Below are positions 18,383 to 27,972 of a stretch of DNA of 38,697 nt, one piece after another. The notes below the pieces were generated by a model, which worked only from the letters and a program-made list of their open reading frames with translations, was not told the DNA's origin and searched no databases. The stretch lies in NCBI GenBank assembly GCA_947629755.1, contig CANREY010000013.1:1-38697 (forward strand). The letters are read 5' to 3'. Source of the stretch: an uncultured Oscillospiraceae bacterium (lineage in GTDB: Bacteria > Bacillota > Clostridia > Oscillospirales > Oscillospiraceae). The translations under genes and the position numbers were made by a program. Numbering within the stretch: position 1 is the first letter of the stretch; the number at the start of each line of letters is the position of its first letter.

Positions 18383-19069
18383 TTAAACCACTCTCAAGGG
18401 CTTAAATCTCAGGTGGTCCGCCGATATGAGCTTATAGCTTATCCCCCGGTCCGCGCCCTCGAAGGCCAGCTGTCTGCCTGAGCCGTGTATATGTCCGTAG
18501 TAGCACTCATGTACGCCGTAGCGCTCCATCACGTCTATCATGCCAGCGGCGTAAAATTTCCCGAATATGGGCGGATAGTGGAGAAAAACTATCTTCCGCT
18601 CAGCGTCCCCGGCGCACTTCAAGCTGGCCTCCAGCCTCCCTATCTCCCGGTCCATTATCTTCTTATCGTGTGGCGCGGGATTTTCGTTGGGACACAGCCA
18701 CCCCCGTGTGCCGCATATGGCGGTGTTCTCGTAGAAAAAGCAGTTATTATTCAGTATTTCTATTGAATTTATGTTGTTTTCCCCGAAAAATTTCTTCGCC
18801 GCGCTGGCGGTGGACCACCAGTAGTCGTGGTTGCCCTTCAAAATTATCTTCCTCCCCGGAAGCCCGTCGATGAATTTAAAATCCTCAAGGCACCCGGCAA
18901 GGTCCATTCCCCAGGTGAGGTCCCCGCATATGACGGTGGTGTCCTCCGCACCCACGGTCTCAAAGCCCCGCAGGAGCTTGGTTATATGGTCGTCCCACTC
19001 CGGGCCGAAGACGTCCATGGGCTTGTCCGTCTCAAAGGACAGGTGGAGATCGCCTATGGTGAAAAGCAT
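18383..19069 (-). CDS. Calcineurin-like metallophosphoesterase
   Basis: 228 aa, no signal peptide. The metal-binding motifs appear in order: GDLHLS (residues 6-11), CGDLTWG (about 48), KGNHDYWW (about 78), FLHYPP and GHIHGSGRQ near the end. The family hydrolyses phosphomono- or phosphodiesters with a two-metal centre; the substrate is unknown. It is divergent from the DUF1540 gene, and the 77-bp gap should hold both promoters, although I found no clear consensus. It may be read into from neither side. Confidence 0.88.
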   Translation of the reverse strand: MLFTIGDLHLSFETDKPMDVFGPEWDDHITKLLRGFETVGAEDTTVICGDLTWGMDLAGCLEDFKFIDGLPGRKIILKGNHDYWWSTASAAKKFFGENNINSIEILNNNCFFYENTAICGTRGWLCPNENPAPHDKKIMDREIGRLEASLKCAGDAERKIVFLHYPPIFGKFYAAGMIDVMERYGVHECYYGHIHGSGRQLAFEGADRGISYKLISADHLRFKPLRVV

Positions 19070-19146
19070 TTTTTACCCCCCGGCAAAGTATAAAAACAGT
19101 CAAAGCTCAAATAATATGAGTGAAATTTTAAAAAAGGAGCAGGGAT

Positions 19147-19326
19147 ATGAGCGAAAACATAAATTGGGACGACAAGCTCAGCAGCGTCGGTTGCGACGTC
19201 GTCAACTGCCGCTACCACGGCAAGGACAACCACTGCCACGCCGACTCCATCGTGGTGGAATCACACTCAGCCATACGCAAGGCCGAGACCTTCTGCAACA
19301 CCTTCGAGGCCAAGAGCATCGACTGA
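19147..19326 (+). CDS. Small Cys-rich DUF1540 protein
   Basis: 59 aa, just below the ORF-track cutoff. The ATG follows AAAAAGGAGCAGGGAT. The pattern CDVVNCRYHGKDNHCHADSI then AETFCNTF has four Cys (16, 21, 30, 50) spaced as in DUF1540, a small family common in spore-forming Firmicutes and probably metal-binding. Function unknown. A weak hairpin, CCGGG-CAATGT-CCCGG with TTTA (19328-19346), lies before the convergent thrC stop. Confidence 0.85.
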   Translation: MSENINWDDKLSSVGCDVVNCRYHGKDNHCHADSIVVESHSAIRKAETFCNTFEAKSID

Positions 19327-19351
19327 CCGGGCAATGTCCCGGTTTACATAA

Positions 19352-20839
19352 TTATTTAAGGAAATCCCTGACCTCTCCCTTAAGCTCCGTCTTGTCAAGG
19401 CTCCTTGTAAATCTGGCGGTCTTGCCCATCAGCGCCTTTAATGGAGCCGGGGCCGGAACGCCGCTTGCGCTCTCAAGCTCGGCTATGAGCTCAGGGCCCG
19501 TGTGTGCCGGTGTCTCACCGATGGCCTCAAGGACGGCGGCGCAGAATTTGTAGGGGCTGGCGGTGGAGACCACCACGCTCACCGTCTCATCACCCGTCGC
19601 CCTGCGGTACTTCTCCAATGCCCCGTAGGCCACGGCGGTGTGTGTGTCCATAAGATATTCGTGCTCTTTGAAAGCCCTCATTATTACCGCCTTGGTCTCC
19701 TCGTCGTCACAGCTTGCCGCTGAGAAGACGTCGTCAAGTGCCGACTTTATCTTATCGGAAATCTCGTACCTCCCCGTCTGCCTGAGCTTTTCCATATACC
19801 CCGCCGTCTCGCTGTCGTCCGAGCCGGACAGGTCAAAGAGGAGCCTTTCCAGATTGCTGGACACCAGTATGTCCATGGAGGGGGAGATGGTGGTGTAAAA
19901 GTCCCTGTTCCTGTCGTAAACGCCGGTATTTATAAAGGAGGTCAGCACGTCGTTTTTATTTGAGGCGCAGATAAGGCGCTTCACTGGAAGGCCCATCTTC
20001 ATGGCGTAGTACCCGGCAAGTATGTCGCCGAAGTTCCCGGTGGGCACGCAGAAGTTTACGCCGTCCCCCTCGGATATGTCCCCGGAGCTTATAAGGTCGC
20101 AGTAGGCGGAGATATAGTAGACTATCTGGGGAAGAAGCCGGCCCCAGTTTATGGAGTTTGCCGAGGAGAGCAGCCACCCGGACTTCGACAGCTCCTCCCG
20201 GAGCTCAGGATCGGAGAATATCTCCTTCACCGTGGTCTGGGCGTCGTCAAAGTTCCCGTTCACGGCGCAGACGGCGACGTTGGAGCCCTCTTGGCTCGTC
20301 ATCTGGAGCTTCTGTATGTCCGAAACGCCGTCCCTTGGGTAGAAGACCATTATCTTTGTCCCCTCCACGTCGGCAAAGCCCTCCAACGCCGCCTTGCCCG
20401 TGTCGCCGGAGGTGGCCACAAGGATACACACCTTCCTCGTCTCCCCGTTTTTCGCCGTGGCGGCGGTGAGAAGATAAGGGAGCATCTGCAAGGCCATGTC
20501 CTTAAAGGCGCAGGTGGGCCCGTGCCAGAGCTCAAGGAAGTGGGTCCTGTGGTCCAGCTTCCTCACCGGGGCGACCTTTGGCGTGTCGAAGCCCTCCGGC
20601 CCGTATGCTCGGTTCGTAAAGTCCGTGAGCTCCGCCACGGTGTAGTCCTCCAAAAAGAGCTTCATCACGTACACCGCCCGCTGGCGGTAATTCATACCCC
20701 GAAGCTCCCCTATGGCCCCCTTGGGCAATCTCGGTAAAACTTCCGGCACAAAAAGTCCCCCGTCAACGCTCAGGCCCCTCTCGATGGCCTGAGCTGACGA
20801 GACGTGTTCACTTTTGTTTCTGGTGCTGACGTAGCGCAT
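19352..20839 (-). CDS. thrC: Threonine synthase
   Basis: 495 aa, the long form of the family. It converts O-phospho-homoserine to threonine and phosphate using PLP. The N-terminus (MRYVSTRNKS...GLSVDGGLFVPE) is typical; the PLP Lys is K113 in GPTCAFKDMALQ, and 'VATSGDTGKAALEGF' and 'VPTGNFGDILAGYYA' bind phosphate and cofactor. It is the last gene of the rbgA-rnhB-yraN-thrC run, 19 nt after yraN. No thrB or hom is nearby. Confidence 0.96.
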   Translation of the reverse strand: MRYVSTRNKSEHVSSAQAIERGLSVDGGLFVPEVLPRLPKGAIGELRGMNYRQRAVYVMKLFLEDYTVAELTDFTNRAYGPEGFDTPKVAPVRKLDHRTHFLELWHGPTCAFKDMALQMLPYLLTAATAKNGETRKVCILVATSGDTGKAALEGFADVEGTKIMVFYPRDGVSDIQKLQMTSQEGSNVAVCAVNGNFDDAQTTVKEIFSDPELREELSKSGWLLSSANSINWGRLLPQIVYYISAYCDLISSGDISEGDGVNFCVPTGNFGDILAGYYAMKMGLPVKRLICASNKNDVLTSFINTGVYDRNRDFYTTISPSMDILVSSNLERLLFDLSGSDDSETAGYMEKLRQTGRYEISDKIKSALDDVFSAASCDDEETKAVIMRAFKEHEYLMDTHTAVAYGALEKYRRATGDETVSVVVSTASPYKFCAAVLEAIGETPAHTGPELIAELESASGVPAPAPLKALMGKTARFTRSLDKTELKGEVRDFLK

Positions 20840-20858
20840 AAGCTTCTCCGTTCTGCCC

Positions 20859-21230
20859 CTACCTGTCGGCGGTAAAGGCGTCCTCGATATGGTTTATTGT
20901 GGGCTCCACGGTGTCCGTCCCCTCCGGGGCGTAGACCTCTATAACGTCGAACCGCACGGTTTTTTTCGTCTCGTGCCCGGCAAGGTACATGCTCGCCGTG
21001 GCTATGAGCTTTGACTGCTTTGTATAGCCCACCGCGTCCCGGCCCTCCTGAACAAAGTCATTCTTTCTCGTCTTGACCTCCACGAAAGCGAGCGTTTTCC
21101 TGTTCTCGGCGATGAGGTCTATCTCCCCAAGTCTCGTCCGGTAGCCGCTGGCCACTATTTTATAGCCCTTTTTCCGCAAAAATTCCGCCGCCGCGGCCTC
21201 GCCCCAGCGGCCAATGAGCTTTGTGTTCAA
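20859..21230 (-). CDS. yraN: YraN family (UPF0102) endonuclease-like protein
   Basis: 123 aa. It has the conserved N-terminus '[19 protein letters not shown]' and the restriction-endonuclease-like core '[26 protein letters not shown]' (E-x-D...E-x-K). The biological role of the family is not settled. The ATG overlaps the rnhB stop by 4 nt, the common rnhB-yraN pairing. Confidence 0.93.
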   Translation of the reverse strand: MNTKLIGRWGEAAAAEFLRKKGYKIVASGYRTRLGEIDLIAENRKTLAFVEVKTRKNDFVQEGRDAVGYTKQSKLIATASMYLAGHETKKTVRFDVIEVYAPEGTDTVEPTINHIEDAFTADR

Positions 21231-21823
21231 TGTATTTTCCTCAAAAACGTCCGCCGGTGTATCTCCGACGGCCCCAGCTCACGTATGGCCTCGTAGTGCT
21301 CCCGCGTGCCGTAGCCCTTGTGCTTTTCAAAGCCGTAGCCGGGGTATTTGACGGCGAGCTTGCACATCAGTCTGTCCCTCGTGACCTTGGCAAGTATGGA
21401 CGCCGCCGCCACGTTGGCGCTCCGGCTGTCCCCCTTCACCGCGGTGACGCTGGGGTACTCAATGCCCGTGTTCCTGTTGCCGTCAATGATAGTCATGTCC
21501 GGCATAACGCCCAGAGCCTCAATTGCCCTGTTCATGGCAAGGTACGTGGCGTTTAAAATGTTGAGCTTATCTATCTCCTCATGGGAGGCGAAGGCTATGC
21601 CGTAGTGTAGGGCCTTCTCCCGTATCACGTCAAAAAGCGCCTCGCGCTTTTTCTCCGTGAGCTTCTTTGAGTCGTCAAGGCCCGGTATCTCAAGCCCCAT
21701 GGGCAATATCACCGCCGCGGCGCAGACGGGCCCCGCCAAGGGTCCCCTGCCGGCCTCGTCCACTCCGGCCAAGAGCTCAAAGCCCTCGGCGCAAAGTCCC
21801 CTCTCTATCTCCCAAAGGTCCAT
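21227..21823 (-). CDS. rnhB: Ribonuclease HII
   Basis: 198 aa. It cuts the RNA strand of RNA-DNA hybrids and single ribonucleotides in [18 protein letters not shown] carries the first catalytic Asp-Glu; [14 protein letters not shown] and 'IIDGNRN' follow, and '[20 protein letters not shown]' supplies the next Asp region. It starts 2 nt after the rbgA stop. Confidence 0.97.
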   Translation of the reverse strand: MDLWEIERGLCAEGFELLAGVDEAGRGPLAGPVCAAAVILPMGLEIPGLDDSKKLTEKKREALFDVIREKALHYGIAFASHEEIDKLNILNATYLAMNRAIEALGVMPDMTIIDGNRNTGIEYPSVTAVKGDSRSANVAAASILAKVTRDRLMCKLAVKYPGYGFEKHKGYGTREHYEAIRELGPSEIHRRTFLRKIH

Positions 21824-21825
21824 GC

Positions 21826-22689
21826 TCAGCCCTCCAACGTGTCCAGCGTCACCCGGCCCAGCTTTCCGCCGCGAAACTCGTCCAATAGCACCTTGGACAT
21901 GCGCTCGGTGTCAAGCTCCCCGCCGGAAACGAGAAACCCCCGGCGCTTCGCGGCCCTCTCCAAGAGCTCAAATCCGTCACTCTCGGCGTTGACCTCGATG
22001 CCGTAGCGCTCCGTGAGCCTCTCCGGGTACAGGTCCCTCAATCTCTCCATGAGCCTCGCGCCCAGCGTCTCGCTGTCAAGTATCTCGTCCCTGACGGCCC
22101 CGGTGAAGGCCAGATTCTCCCCCACTACGCGGTCCTCAAATCTTGGCCACAGCAACCCCGGCGTGTCAAGAAGCTCCACGCCGTTCCCGGCGCTTATCCA
22201 CTGCTTTCCCCGTGTCACTCCCGGCCTGTCCGAGGCCTCGGCGGCCCGGCGCTTGGCGACCCTGTTTATGAATGAGGACTTCCCCACGTTCGGTATGCCC
22301 AATACCATTACCCGGACGCTCCTGCCCGTCTGGCCCTTTTTGGCCCAAGCTGTAAGCTCGCTTTTGAGCATATCCCGCACAGCGCCCGTAAAGCCGCCCA
22401 CGCCCTTGCCGGACTTGCAGTCCGTCTCCAGCACCCGAAGGCCCCTCTCCCGAAAATACCGGCTCCACTCACGTGTTTTGTCGGGGTCCGCCTGGTCCGC
22501 GCGGTTTAAAATGAGGAGCCTCGGCTTTCCGGCGGTGAGCTCGTCTATGTCCGGGTTGCGGGAGGACCTGGGCACTCTGGCGTCCGTCACCTCGCACACC
22601 GCGTCAACGAGCTTGAGGTTCTCGGCCACCATTCTCTTTGCCTTGGCCATGTGGCCGGGGAACCACTGTATGGTCATCTCCTCAGCCAT
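21826..22689 (-). CDS. rbgA: Ribosome biogenesis GTPase YlqF/RbgA
   Basis: 287 aa from the ATG at 22689 ([20 protein letters not shown]); the track start at 22872 lies inside lepB. It is a circularly permuted GTPase for late 50S assembly. The order is G4 (LNRAD, about 60), G1 (GIPNVGKSS, about 128), G3 (DTPGLLWP, about 175), then the C-terminal RNA-binding helices. The start overlaps the lepB stop by one base (TGATG), so translation is coupled. Confidence 0.95.
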   Translation of the reverse strand: MAEEMTIQWFPGHMAKAKRMVAENLKLVDAVCEVTDARVPRSSRNPDIDELTAGKPRLLILNRADQADPDKTREWSRYFRERGLRVLETDCKSGKGVGGFTGAVRDMLKSELTAWAKKGQTGRSVRVMVLGIPNVGKSSFINRVAKRRAAEASDRPGVTRGKQWISAGNGVELLDTPGLLWPRFEDRVVGENLAFTGAVRDEILDSETLGARLMERLRDLYPERLTERYGIEVNAESDGFELLERAAKRRGFLVSGGELDTERMSKVLLDEFRGGKLGRVTLDTLEG

Positions 22690-23279
22690 CAGTCTATACT
22701 CCCTATCCTTGAAAGATCCCGCTTTCCACGCGAGCCCATGTCGTCGGAGATTTGGGACGGGTAGACTATCATCACGGCCCTGCCTATGACGCACCTTGTG
22801 TCCACCATGCCGATGGACTCCGTGCGGCTGTCGGTGGAGCGGTTGCGGTTGTCGCCCATGAGGAATAAACACCCCTCCGGCACCGTGACCGGGCCGGAGA
22901 AGTCCTCCCTCTCCATGGTGGGCGCGTTGATGTAGGGCTCGTCAAGGGCCTCGCCGTCCACGTAGACTATCCCCTTTTCAAAGTCAATATCCACGGTCTG
23001 CCCCTCAGTCGCTATGACGCGCTTTACCAGCGGCTCCGGGCCGTAGCTGTCCGTCTGGACCACAACCACGTCGCCGGGCTTTGGCGTATACAGAAAATTG
23101 GTGGTCAGTATCTTATCCTCGTCATGGAGCGTGGGATACATGGAGTTGCCCTTCACGTTCACGACCCTCAGCAAAAACATAAAGACGAGTATGCCCACAA
23201 CAAGGGCCACCACCACGCACTGTATCCAGTCGTAGAGCTCCATTTTGCTGTCTTTTTTTGCCTCGGCCTTTTTTACCAT
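22689..23279 (-). CDS. lepB: Signal peptidase I
   Basis: 196 aa from the ATG at 23279; the track's earlier ATG overlaps the AGGTGG SD. A single N-terminal helix (about 18-41) anchors it. The Ser-Lys dyad is S46 in GNSMYPTL and K86 in PLVKRVIATEGQ. 'GCLFLMGDNRNRSTDSR' is the usual C-terminal box. It removes signal peptides from secreted proteins. A TATAAT lies between the rplS terminator and lepB, which may give it its own promoter. Confidence 0.96.
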   Translation of the reverse strand: MVKKAEAKKDSKMELYDWIQCVVVALVVGILVFMFLLRVVNVKGNSMYPTLHDEDKILTTNFLYTPKPGDVVVVQTDSYGPEPLVKRVIATEGQTVDIDFEKGIVYVDGEALDEPYINAPTMEREDFSGPVTVPEGCLFLMGDNRNRSTDSRTESIGMVDTRCVIGRAVMIVYPSQISDDMGSRGKRDLSRIGSID

Positions 23280-23311
23280 ATCCGCACCACCTCTCATTTA
23301 GTATTATATCG

Positions 23312-23339
23312 AAAAAAGGGGGACACAGCCCCCCTTTTT
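23312..23339 (-). terminator. Terminator after rplS
   Basis: GGGGG-CTGTGT-CCCCC followed by TTTTTT on the minus strand, between rplS and lepB. Confidence 0.85.
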
Positions 23340-23348
23340 CATTTGCTG

Positions 23349-23690
23349 TTAAATTCTCTCCTTGACCTTGGCGTTCTTGCCGACCCGGTCTCTCAGGTAG
23401 TAGAGCTTGGCCCTGCGGACCTTGCCGCGCCGTACAGTCTCCACAGACACGATGCTGGGAGAATGTACCGGGAAGACCTTCTCGCAGCCTACGTTGTAGG
23501 AGATACGGCGGACGGTGATGGTCTCGTTGATGCCGCCGTGCTTCTTGGCGATGATAGTACCCTCAAAAGCCTGATTGCGCTCCCTGTTGCCCTCCTTTAC
23601 GCGGACGGTGACGCGGACGGTGTCGCCTACGTTCATCTCAGGAAGCTCCGGCTTCATGTACTGCTGATTAAGAGTCTCGACTAAATTCAT
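23349..23690 (-). CDS. rplS: 50S ribosomal protein L19
   Basis: 113 aa from the ATG at 23690, which has GGGGAGGAG upstream; the track start adds 15 leader codons. The family pattern is clear: '[25 protein letters not shown]', '[13 protein letters not shown]', 'VFPVHSPSI' and '[14 protein letters not shown]'. L19 sits at the 30S-50S interface. It has its own consensus promoter and a roughly 90-nt leader. Confidence 0.97.
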   Translation of the reverse strand: MNLVETLNQQYMKPELPEMNVGDTVRVTVRVKEGNRERNQAFEGTIIAKKHGGINETITVRRISYNVGCEKVFPVHSPSIVSVETVRRGKVRRAKLYYLRDRVGKNAKVKERI

Positions 23691-23777
23691 TTGTGCGCTC
23701 CTCCCCTCTTGATAGGCGTTCGTACCGCACTGCACGGCATAGGACCGCCCCGATGAGCAGTTTTTATCTGCAAAAGC
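23691..23777 (-). promoter_or_regulatory. rplS 5' leader, possible L19 leader element
   Basis: The mRNA between the predicted start site and the rplS SD contains GC-rich self-complementary words (GGGGCGGTCC and GTGCAGTGCGGTACG). Firmicutes rplS genes often carry an autoregulatory L19 leader. I could not confirm the consensus by eye. Confidence 0.3.
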
Positions 23778-23783
23778 TTAGGT

Positions 23784-23812
23784 ATTGTACCACACTATAA
23801 TGTAAATTGCAA
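23784..23812 (-). promoter_or_regulatory. Sigma-A promoter of rplS
   Basis: TTGCAA (23807-23812), 17-bp spacer, TACAAT (23784-23789) on the minus strand. Just upstream, a small CACAT-TA-TGTG hairpin between A/T runs (about 23821-23841) may end pfkA transcription. Confidence 0.7.
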
Positions 23813-23857
23813 GAACTTTTTTCACATAATGTGGTTTTTTTCAGATAATTTTAAAGC

Positions 23858-24838
23858 TCACATTCCGGAGCGGAGGGCGTTCATGAGATTATAGTTGTGC
23901 TCCCCCAAGTCCTTCTTCATCTGAAGGGCCTCCACTATGTCCATGGGGAACATCTTTATGCCGTCGTAGCATATGACCTTGTTTGTCATGCCCTCGGCCA
24001 AGACCTTGACAGCGTTATAGCCGAAGTCCGCCGCCAGCACACGGTCACGGACGGTGGGCCGGCCGCCACGCTGGACGTGGCCGATGATTGTGGCGCGGGT
24101 GTCCATGCCGGTCTCCTTGTTGATTATGGCCGCCACGTCCGTGGCGTGGGCCGCGCCCTCGGCCACGATGACGGCGTAGTTTGTGCGCCCGTGGAGCTGT
24201 CCCTCTCTTATGGGCAGTATGACGTCCCGCTTATAATCTATGGGCTTTTCCGGCACAAGCACCGCCGTGGCGCCCACGGCGAGGCCCACGTAGAGGGCCA
24301 GATACCCTGCCCTGTTGCCCATGACCTCCACAACGGAACAGCGCTCGTGGGACTTCATGGTGTCGTTTAGCTTGTCTATGCACTCTATTGCCGTGTTGCA
24401 GGCCGTGTCAAAGCCGATGGTGTAGTTGGTGCAGGCTATGTCGTTGTCGATGGTGGCCGGTATCCCGCACACGCTGATGCCGTACTTTGAAAGCTCCAGC
24501 GCTCCCCGGAAGGTCCCGTCGCCGCCCACGCACACAAGGCCGTCGATGCCCCTGAAGCGGCATATGTCCGCCGCTCTCTGCACGCCCTCCGGCGTGCGGA
24601 ACTCGGCGCTTCTGGCCGTATATAAAAGGGTCCCGCCAAGGCTGGTGATGCCGGAGACGTCCAATGGCGTCAGCGGCTCCATATCGCCGGTTATTAGCCC
24701 GTGGTATCCCCGGCGCACGCCGATGCACTCTATGCCGTAGCTGTGGGCCGTGCGGGCCACAGCCCGAATGGCCGAATTCATTCCCGGAGCGTCGCCGCCG
24801 GAGGTGAGCACGCCTATTCTGTGGACACTTGATTTCAT
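23858..24838 (-). CDS. pfkA: ATP-dependent 6-phosphofructokinase
   Basis: 326 aa, the standard bacterial length. It phosphorylates fructose-6-phosphate in glycolysis. GVLTSGGDAPGMNSAIRA binds nucleotide, CVGGDGTFRGA follows, 'GIPATIDNDIACTNYTIGFDTA' holds the catalytic Asp, and 'EVMGNRAGYLAL' and 'HVQRGGRPTVRDR' complete the site. Gly at the GGDG position suggests ATP rather than PPi as donor, despite the pyrophosphatase nearby. It lies 18 nt after the TIGR03936 gene, probably in the same transcript. Confidence 0.96.
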   Translation of the reverse strand: MKSSVHRIGVLTSGGDAPGMNSAIRAVARTAHSYGIECIGVRRGYHGLITGDMEPLTPLDVSGITSLGGTLLYTARSAEFRTPEGVQRAADICRFRGIDGLVCVGGDGTFRGALELSKYGISVCGIPATIDNDIACTNYTIGFDTACNTAIECIDKLNDTMKSHERCSVVEVMGNRAGYLALYVGLAVGATAVLVPEKPIDYKRDVILPIREGQLHGRTNYAVIVAEGAAHATDVAAIINKETGMDTRATIIGHVQRGGRPTVRDRVLAADFGYNAVKVLAEGMTNKVICYDGIKMFPMDIVEALQMKKDLGEHNYNLMNALRSGM

Positions 24839-24856
24839 ATTGTTGCCTCCATTTCT

Positions 24857-25507
24857 CTATCTGAAAACGTGGAAATCCTTATCATATAGCTCAAGCCGCC
24901 GAAACCGGGCAAAATCCGGCGCGAAAAACGGCGCGTTCTGCCCGATGGCGGAAATAAGCTGTGCCGGCGAGAGGGCCGGATCGCCCACCGCAAGCCTTAC
25001 CCTGAGCGTGAGCACGCCCTCGTCCGCGCGCTTCACATCGCAGGCGGCGATGAGGGGCCTGACGTCCACCGTGGCTGTGGAGCGCTTCGTTTTCTTCTCC
25101 ATGACCAGCTTATCGCCTGTCAGGAGCCTCAAAAGGCCCCCCTCATCTGTATCTTTACTATCGTAAAACAAATCGGCCTCAATGTCAAGCCATTTGATGT
25201 CTTTAAATTTATAAGTTTCCTCGTAAGCCTCCGTTACCTCTATCCCCTCCGGGAGCGCCCTGTTCAAAAGCGCCGGCACCGTGTCAAGGGGTAAGTCCTC
25301 GGCGAGCTTAAAGTCCATGAGCTCGCACACGCTCTCCGTCCCCACGGGGAGCGGCAGGGCGAATACCATATAGGGGTGGGGATTGAAGCCCTCGGTGTGC
25401 TTTATGGGCACCTTGGCCCTTATGAAGGCCCTCTGCATTGTGCGCATGAGGTCAAGGTGGGATATGAACTTCGCCCGGCCCTCCTTTTTAAAGAGTATCC
25501 TACTCAT
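24857..25507 (-). CDS. TIGR03936 family radical-SAM-associated protein (DUF2344)
   Basis: 216 aa from the ATG at 25507 (MSRILFKKEGRAKFISHLDLMR). The N-terminal motif and 'IKHTEGFNPHPYMVFALPLPVG' are hallmarks of the family. It is almost always beside a TIGR03960 radical SAM gene, as here, overlapping its stop by 8 nt. A role in RNA or tRNA modification has been proposed for the pair; the substrate is unknown to me. Confidence 0.9.
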   Translation of the reverse strand: MSRILFKKEGRAKFISHLDLMRTMQRAFIRAKVPIKHTEGFNPHPYMVFALPLPVGTESVCELMDFKLAEDLPLDTVPALLNRALPEGIEVTEAYEETYKFKDIKWLDIEADLFYDSKDTDEGGLLRLLTGDKLVMEKKTKRSTATVDVRPLIAACDVKRADEGVLTLRVRLAVGDPALSPAQLISAIGQNAPFFAPDFARFRRLELYDKDFHVFR

Positions 25508-27335
25508 CGCACTTCCTCCTCTCAAGAAGGCAGCTCGCGCCACAGCCCATGCACTTCACCCGGCAGTCCGGGGTTATCTCCCCCCTGTACGCCGCCGCCC
25601 GCTCACGGGCAAGGTAGCTTTTCGTGACACCCACGCTTATTACGTCCCATGGGAAGATCTCATCGTCGCCTCTCACCCTGTTGGCGTAAAAATCCGCCCT
25701 CAAGCCGCAGGCGTCAAAGGCCGCTATCCACCTACTGAAGCCGAAGTAGTCCGTCCATGAGTCGAGCCGCCCGCCCTGCCTCCATACCTCCTCGATGACC
25801 GCGCCCATTCGCCTGTCGCCTCTCGACAGGGCCGCCTCGATGAGGCTCACATGTGGCTCGTGCCAGTTATAGACTATGGAGCGGGAGTTTATGCTGTCCT
25901 TTAGCAAATGTACCCGCCTTAAATATTCCTCCACACCCACTTGGGCCTCCCACTGAAAGGGCGTGTGGGGCTTGGGCACGAACATGGAGGTGCTGACGGT
26001 TATTTTCACCCCACGGGCCTTGTTTACGGCGTGCTCCCGCCATGTGTGCAGGACCTTCTCGGCCAGCCTCGCAATCGAGACCACGTCCTCGTCCGTCTCC
26101 GTGGGCAGGCCCAGCATGAAGTAGAGCTTTAAGGTGTTCCAGCCGCCCTCAAAGGCTATGCGGCAGGAATTTAAAAGCGCCTCCTCCGTCACGTTCTTGT
26201 TTATAACGTCCCTCAGCCTCTGGCTCCCGGCCTCCGGGGCGAAGGTGAGGCCGGACTTGCGCACCTTCTGTACCCGCTCCATGAGGCCCATGGAGAAGTT
26301 GTCCGCCCGGAGCGAGGGCAGGGACAGGCTTATCTTCCTTGGCTCGCACCACTCCAAAAGTCCGTCCGTGAGCTCCGGAAGGCCCTTAAAATCGCTGGTG
26401 GACAGGCTTGAGAGAGTTATCTCCTCATATCCTGAGCTCTCCAGCGCCCTTTTCGCCTTATCAAGCAGGTACCCCGTGCCGTGCCGCCTCACTGGCCGGT
26501 AGGCAAAGCCCGCCTGACAGAACCTGCACCCGCGCACACACCCGCGAAATAGCTCCAGCACCACCCTGTCGTGGACTATCTCGGTGGAGGGCACTATTGC
26601 CTTCGTAGGGAAGTAGGCGCTGTCCATGTCCTCTATTATCCGCTTCGTGACCCTCTCCGGCGCGCCGTCGAGACACTCAACGCGCCGAAGCGTCCCGTCC
26701 TCATTGTATTCCGGCTCATAGAGCGAGGGCACATACACGCCCTTGATGTCCGCCGCCGCCCGCAAGAACCGCCTCTTGTCCCAATTTTCGCTTTTGGCGT
26801 AGCGCAGGAGCCTCAGCACCTCAAGATCCAGCTCCTCCCCCTCGCCTAAGACAAAGAGGTCCACAAAATCCGCCATGGGCTCCGGGTTTATACAGCTTGT
26901 CCCCCCGGCGAAGACGAGGGGCGTAAGCCCCGCCCTGTCCGCGCTCCTCACCGGAAGTCCCGCAAGGTCCAGCATGTTGAGGACCGACGTATACGCCATC
27001 TCGTACCCAAGGGAAAATGCTATGGCGTCAAACTCCCCGATTGGGTCGCCGCTCTCAAGGGCGTAGAGGGGTATGTTGGCGCGCCTCAGCTCCTCCTCCA
27101 TGTCCCCCCATGGGGCGAAGCACCGCTCGCACCACATTTTCGGCTCCTCATTTATGGCCCCATAGAGTATCTGGAGCCCCAGATTCGACATACCTATCTC
27201 GTAGGTGTCCGGGAAGCAGAACGCCACACGCAGGTCCACGTCGGACTTGTCCTTGACTGTCTCGTTATACTCCCCGCCCGTATATCTGGCCGGCTTTTGT
27301 ACCCGGTTCAGTATCCTCTCAAGCTCATCTCTCAC
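25500..27335 (-). CDS. TIGR03960 family B12-binding-domain radical SAM protein
   Basis: 611 aa. The N-terminal region ('RVAFCFPDTYEIGMSNLGLQILY') looks like a B12-binding-like domain. The radical SAM core holds the 4Fe-4S motif in RGCVRGCRFCQAGFAYRP (CxxxCxxC, about 265-282), then 'LSSLSTSDFKGL' and 'FAPEAGSQRLRDVINKN'. The C-terminus ends with a Cys-rich CRVKCMGCGASC. It sits between spoIVFB (16 nt away) and its partner. The target is not known. Confidence 0.92.
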   Translation of the reverse strand: MRDELERILNRVQKPARYTGGEYNETVKDKSDVDLRVAFCFPDTYEIGMSNLGLQILYGAINEEPKMWCERCFAPWGDMEEELRRANIPLYALESGDPIGEFDAIAFSLGYEMAYTSVLNMLDLAGLPVRSADRAGLTPLVFAGGTSCINPEPMADFVDLFVLGEGEELDLEVLRLLRYAKSENWDKRRFLRAAADIKGVYVPSLYEPEYNEDGTLRRVECLDGAPERVTKRIIEDMDSAYFPTKAIVPSTEIVHDRVVLELFRGCVRGCRFCQAGFAYRPVRRHGTGYLLDKAKRALESSGYEEITLSSLSTSDFKGLPELTDGLLEWCEPRKISLSLPSLRADNFSMGLMERVQKVRKSGLTFAPEAGSQRLRDVINKNVTEEALLNSCRIAFEGGWNTLKLYFMLGLPTETDEDVVSIARLAEKVLHTWREHAVNKARGVKITVSTSMFVPKPHTPFQWEAQVGVEEYLRRVHLLKDSINSRSIVYNWHEPHVSLIEAALSRGDRRMGAVIEEVWRQGGRLDSWTDYFGFSRWIAAFDACGLRADFYANRVRGDDEIFPWDVISVGVTKSYLARERAAAYRGEITPDCRVKCMGCGASCLLERRKCDE

Positions 27336-27351
27336 GGCCGCACCGCCTTTT

Positions 27352-27972
27352 TCATACTTTCCTATTATGAGATTTTACACCAAACCCGGCCGTTTTGCAA
27401 CATGCTTTTATCATTGTTCCCGCGCATAAAAGTGCCGTCACGTTCCCGCGGCTCCTGACGAATATGTATACCCCTCCCGCCGCCAGCGCCGCCCCGCAGA
27501 CGATATTCATGGCCGTAGACAGTATATACGCCCAGCTCGGCCCGAATAAAGCCCCGCACACGTCGGAAAACGCCCTCCCCCCGTCCATGGGCCCCATGGG
27601 CAGGAGGTTAAAGAGGCTGTACAGGGCGCTTATCGACCCCAGAGCGATCAAGGTCTCCCGCCACTGTCCCGCCACACGCTCCGCCATCATGGAGCATAAA
27701 AGGGCCAGCGCTCCCCCGGCGGCGGGCCCCATAAGCGCCACAGCCGCGTCCTGCCGGTATCCGAGACCTCCCCGGACGTCTATCTCCGCCCCGCCGGGCG
27801 CTATACATATCCCCTCCACCTTCGCCCCGAAAATTTTTATGGCGACAATGTGCCCCAGCTCATGGACTGCCGCCGCCGTCAGCGCCAGAACCGCCATTTT
27901 CGGCCCCGACAGAGCCGCTATGGCCGTCAGCGCCAGCACCGCCCCCGGCGTGACCCGGAGATTTTTCGTCAC
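27352..27972 (-). CDS. spoIVFB: SpoIVFB-like site-2 protease (M50)
   Basis: 206 aa with several helices. The zinc protease motif is AAVHELGHIVAI (H37-E-x-x-H41), and the third ligand is the Asp in NLLPMGPMDGGR. In Bacillus, SpoIVFB cuts pro-sigma-K in the mother cell during sporulation. The start is a GTG overlapping the stop of the SpoIVFA-like gene (GTGA), the same pairing as spoIVFA-spoIVFB. Confidence 0.9.
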   Translation of the reverse strand: MTKNLRVTPGAVLALTAIAALSGPKMAVLALTAAAVHELGHIVAIKIFGAKVEGICIAPGGAEIDVRGGLGYRQDAAVALMGPAAGGALALLCSMMAERVAGQWRETLIALGSISALYSLFNLLPMGPMDGGRAFSDVCGALFGPSWAYILSTAMNIVCGAALAAGGVYIFVRSRGNVTALLCAGTMIKACCKTAGFGVKSHNRKV

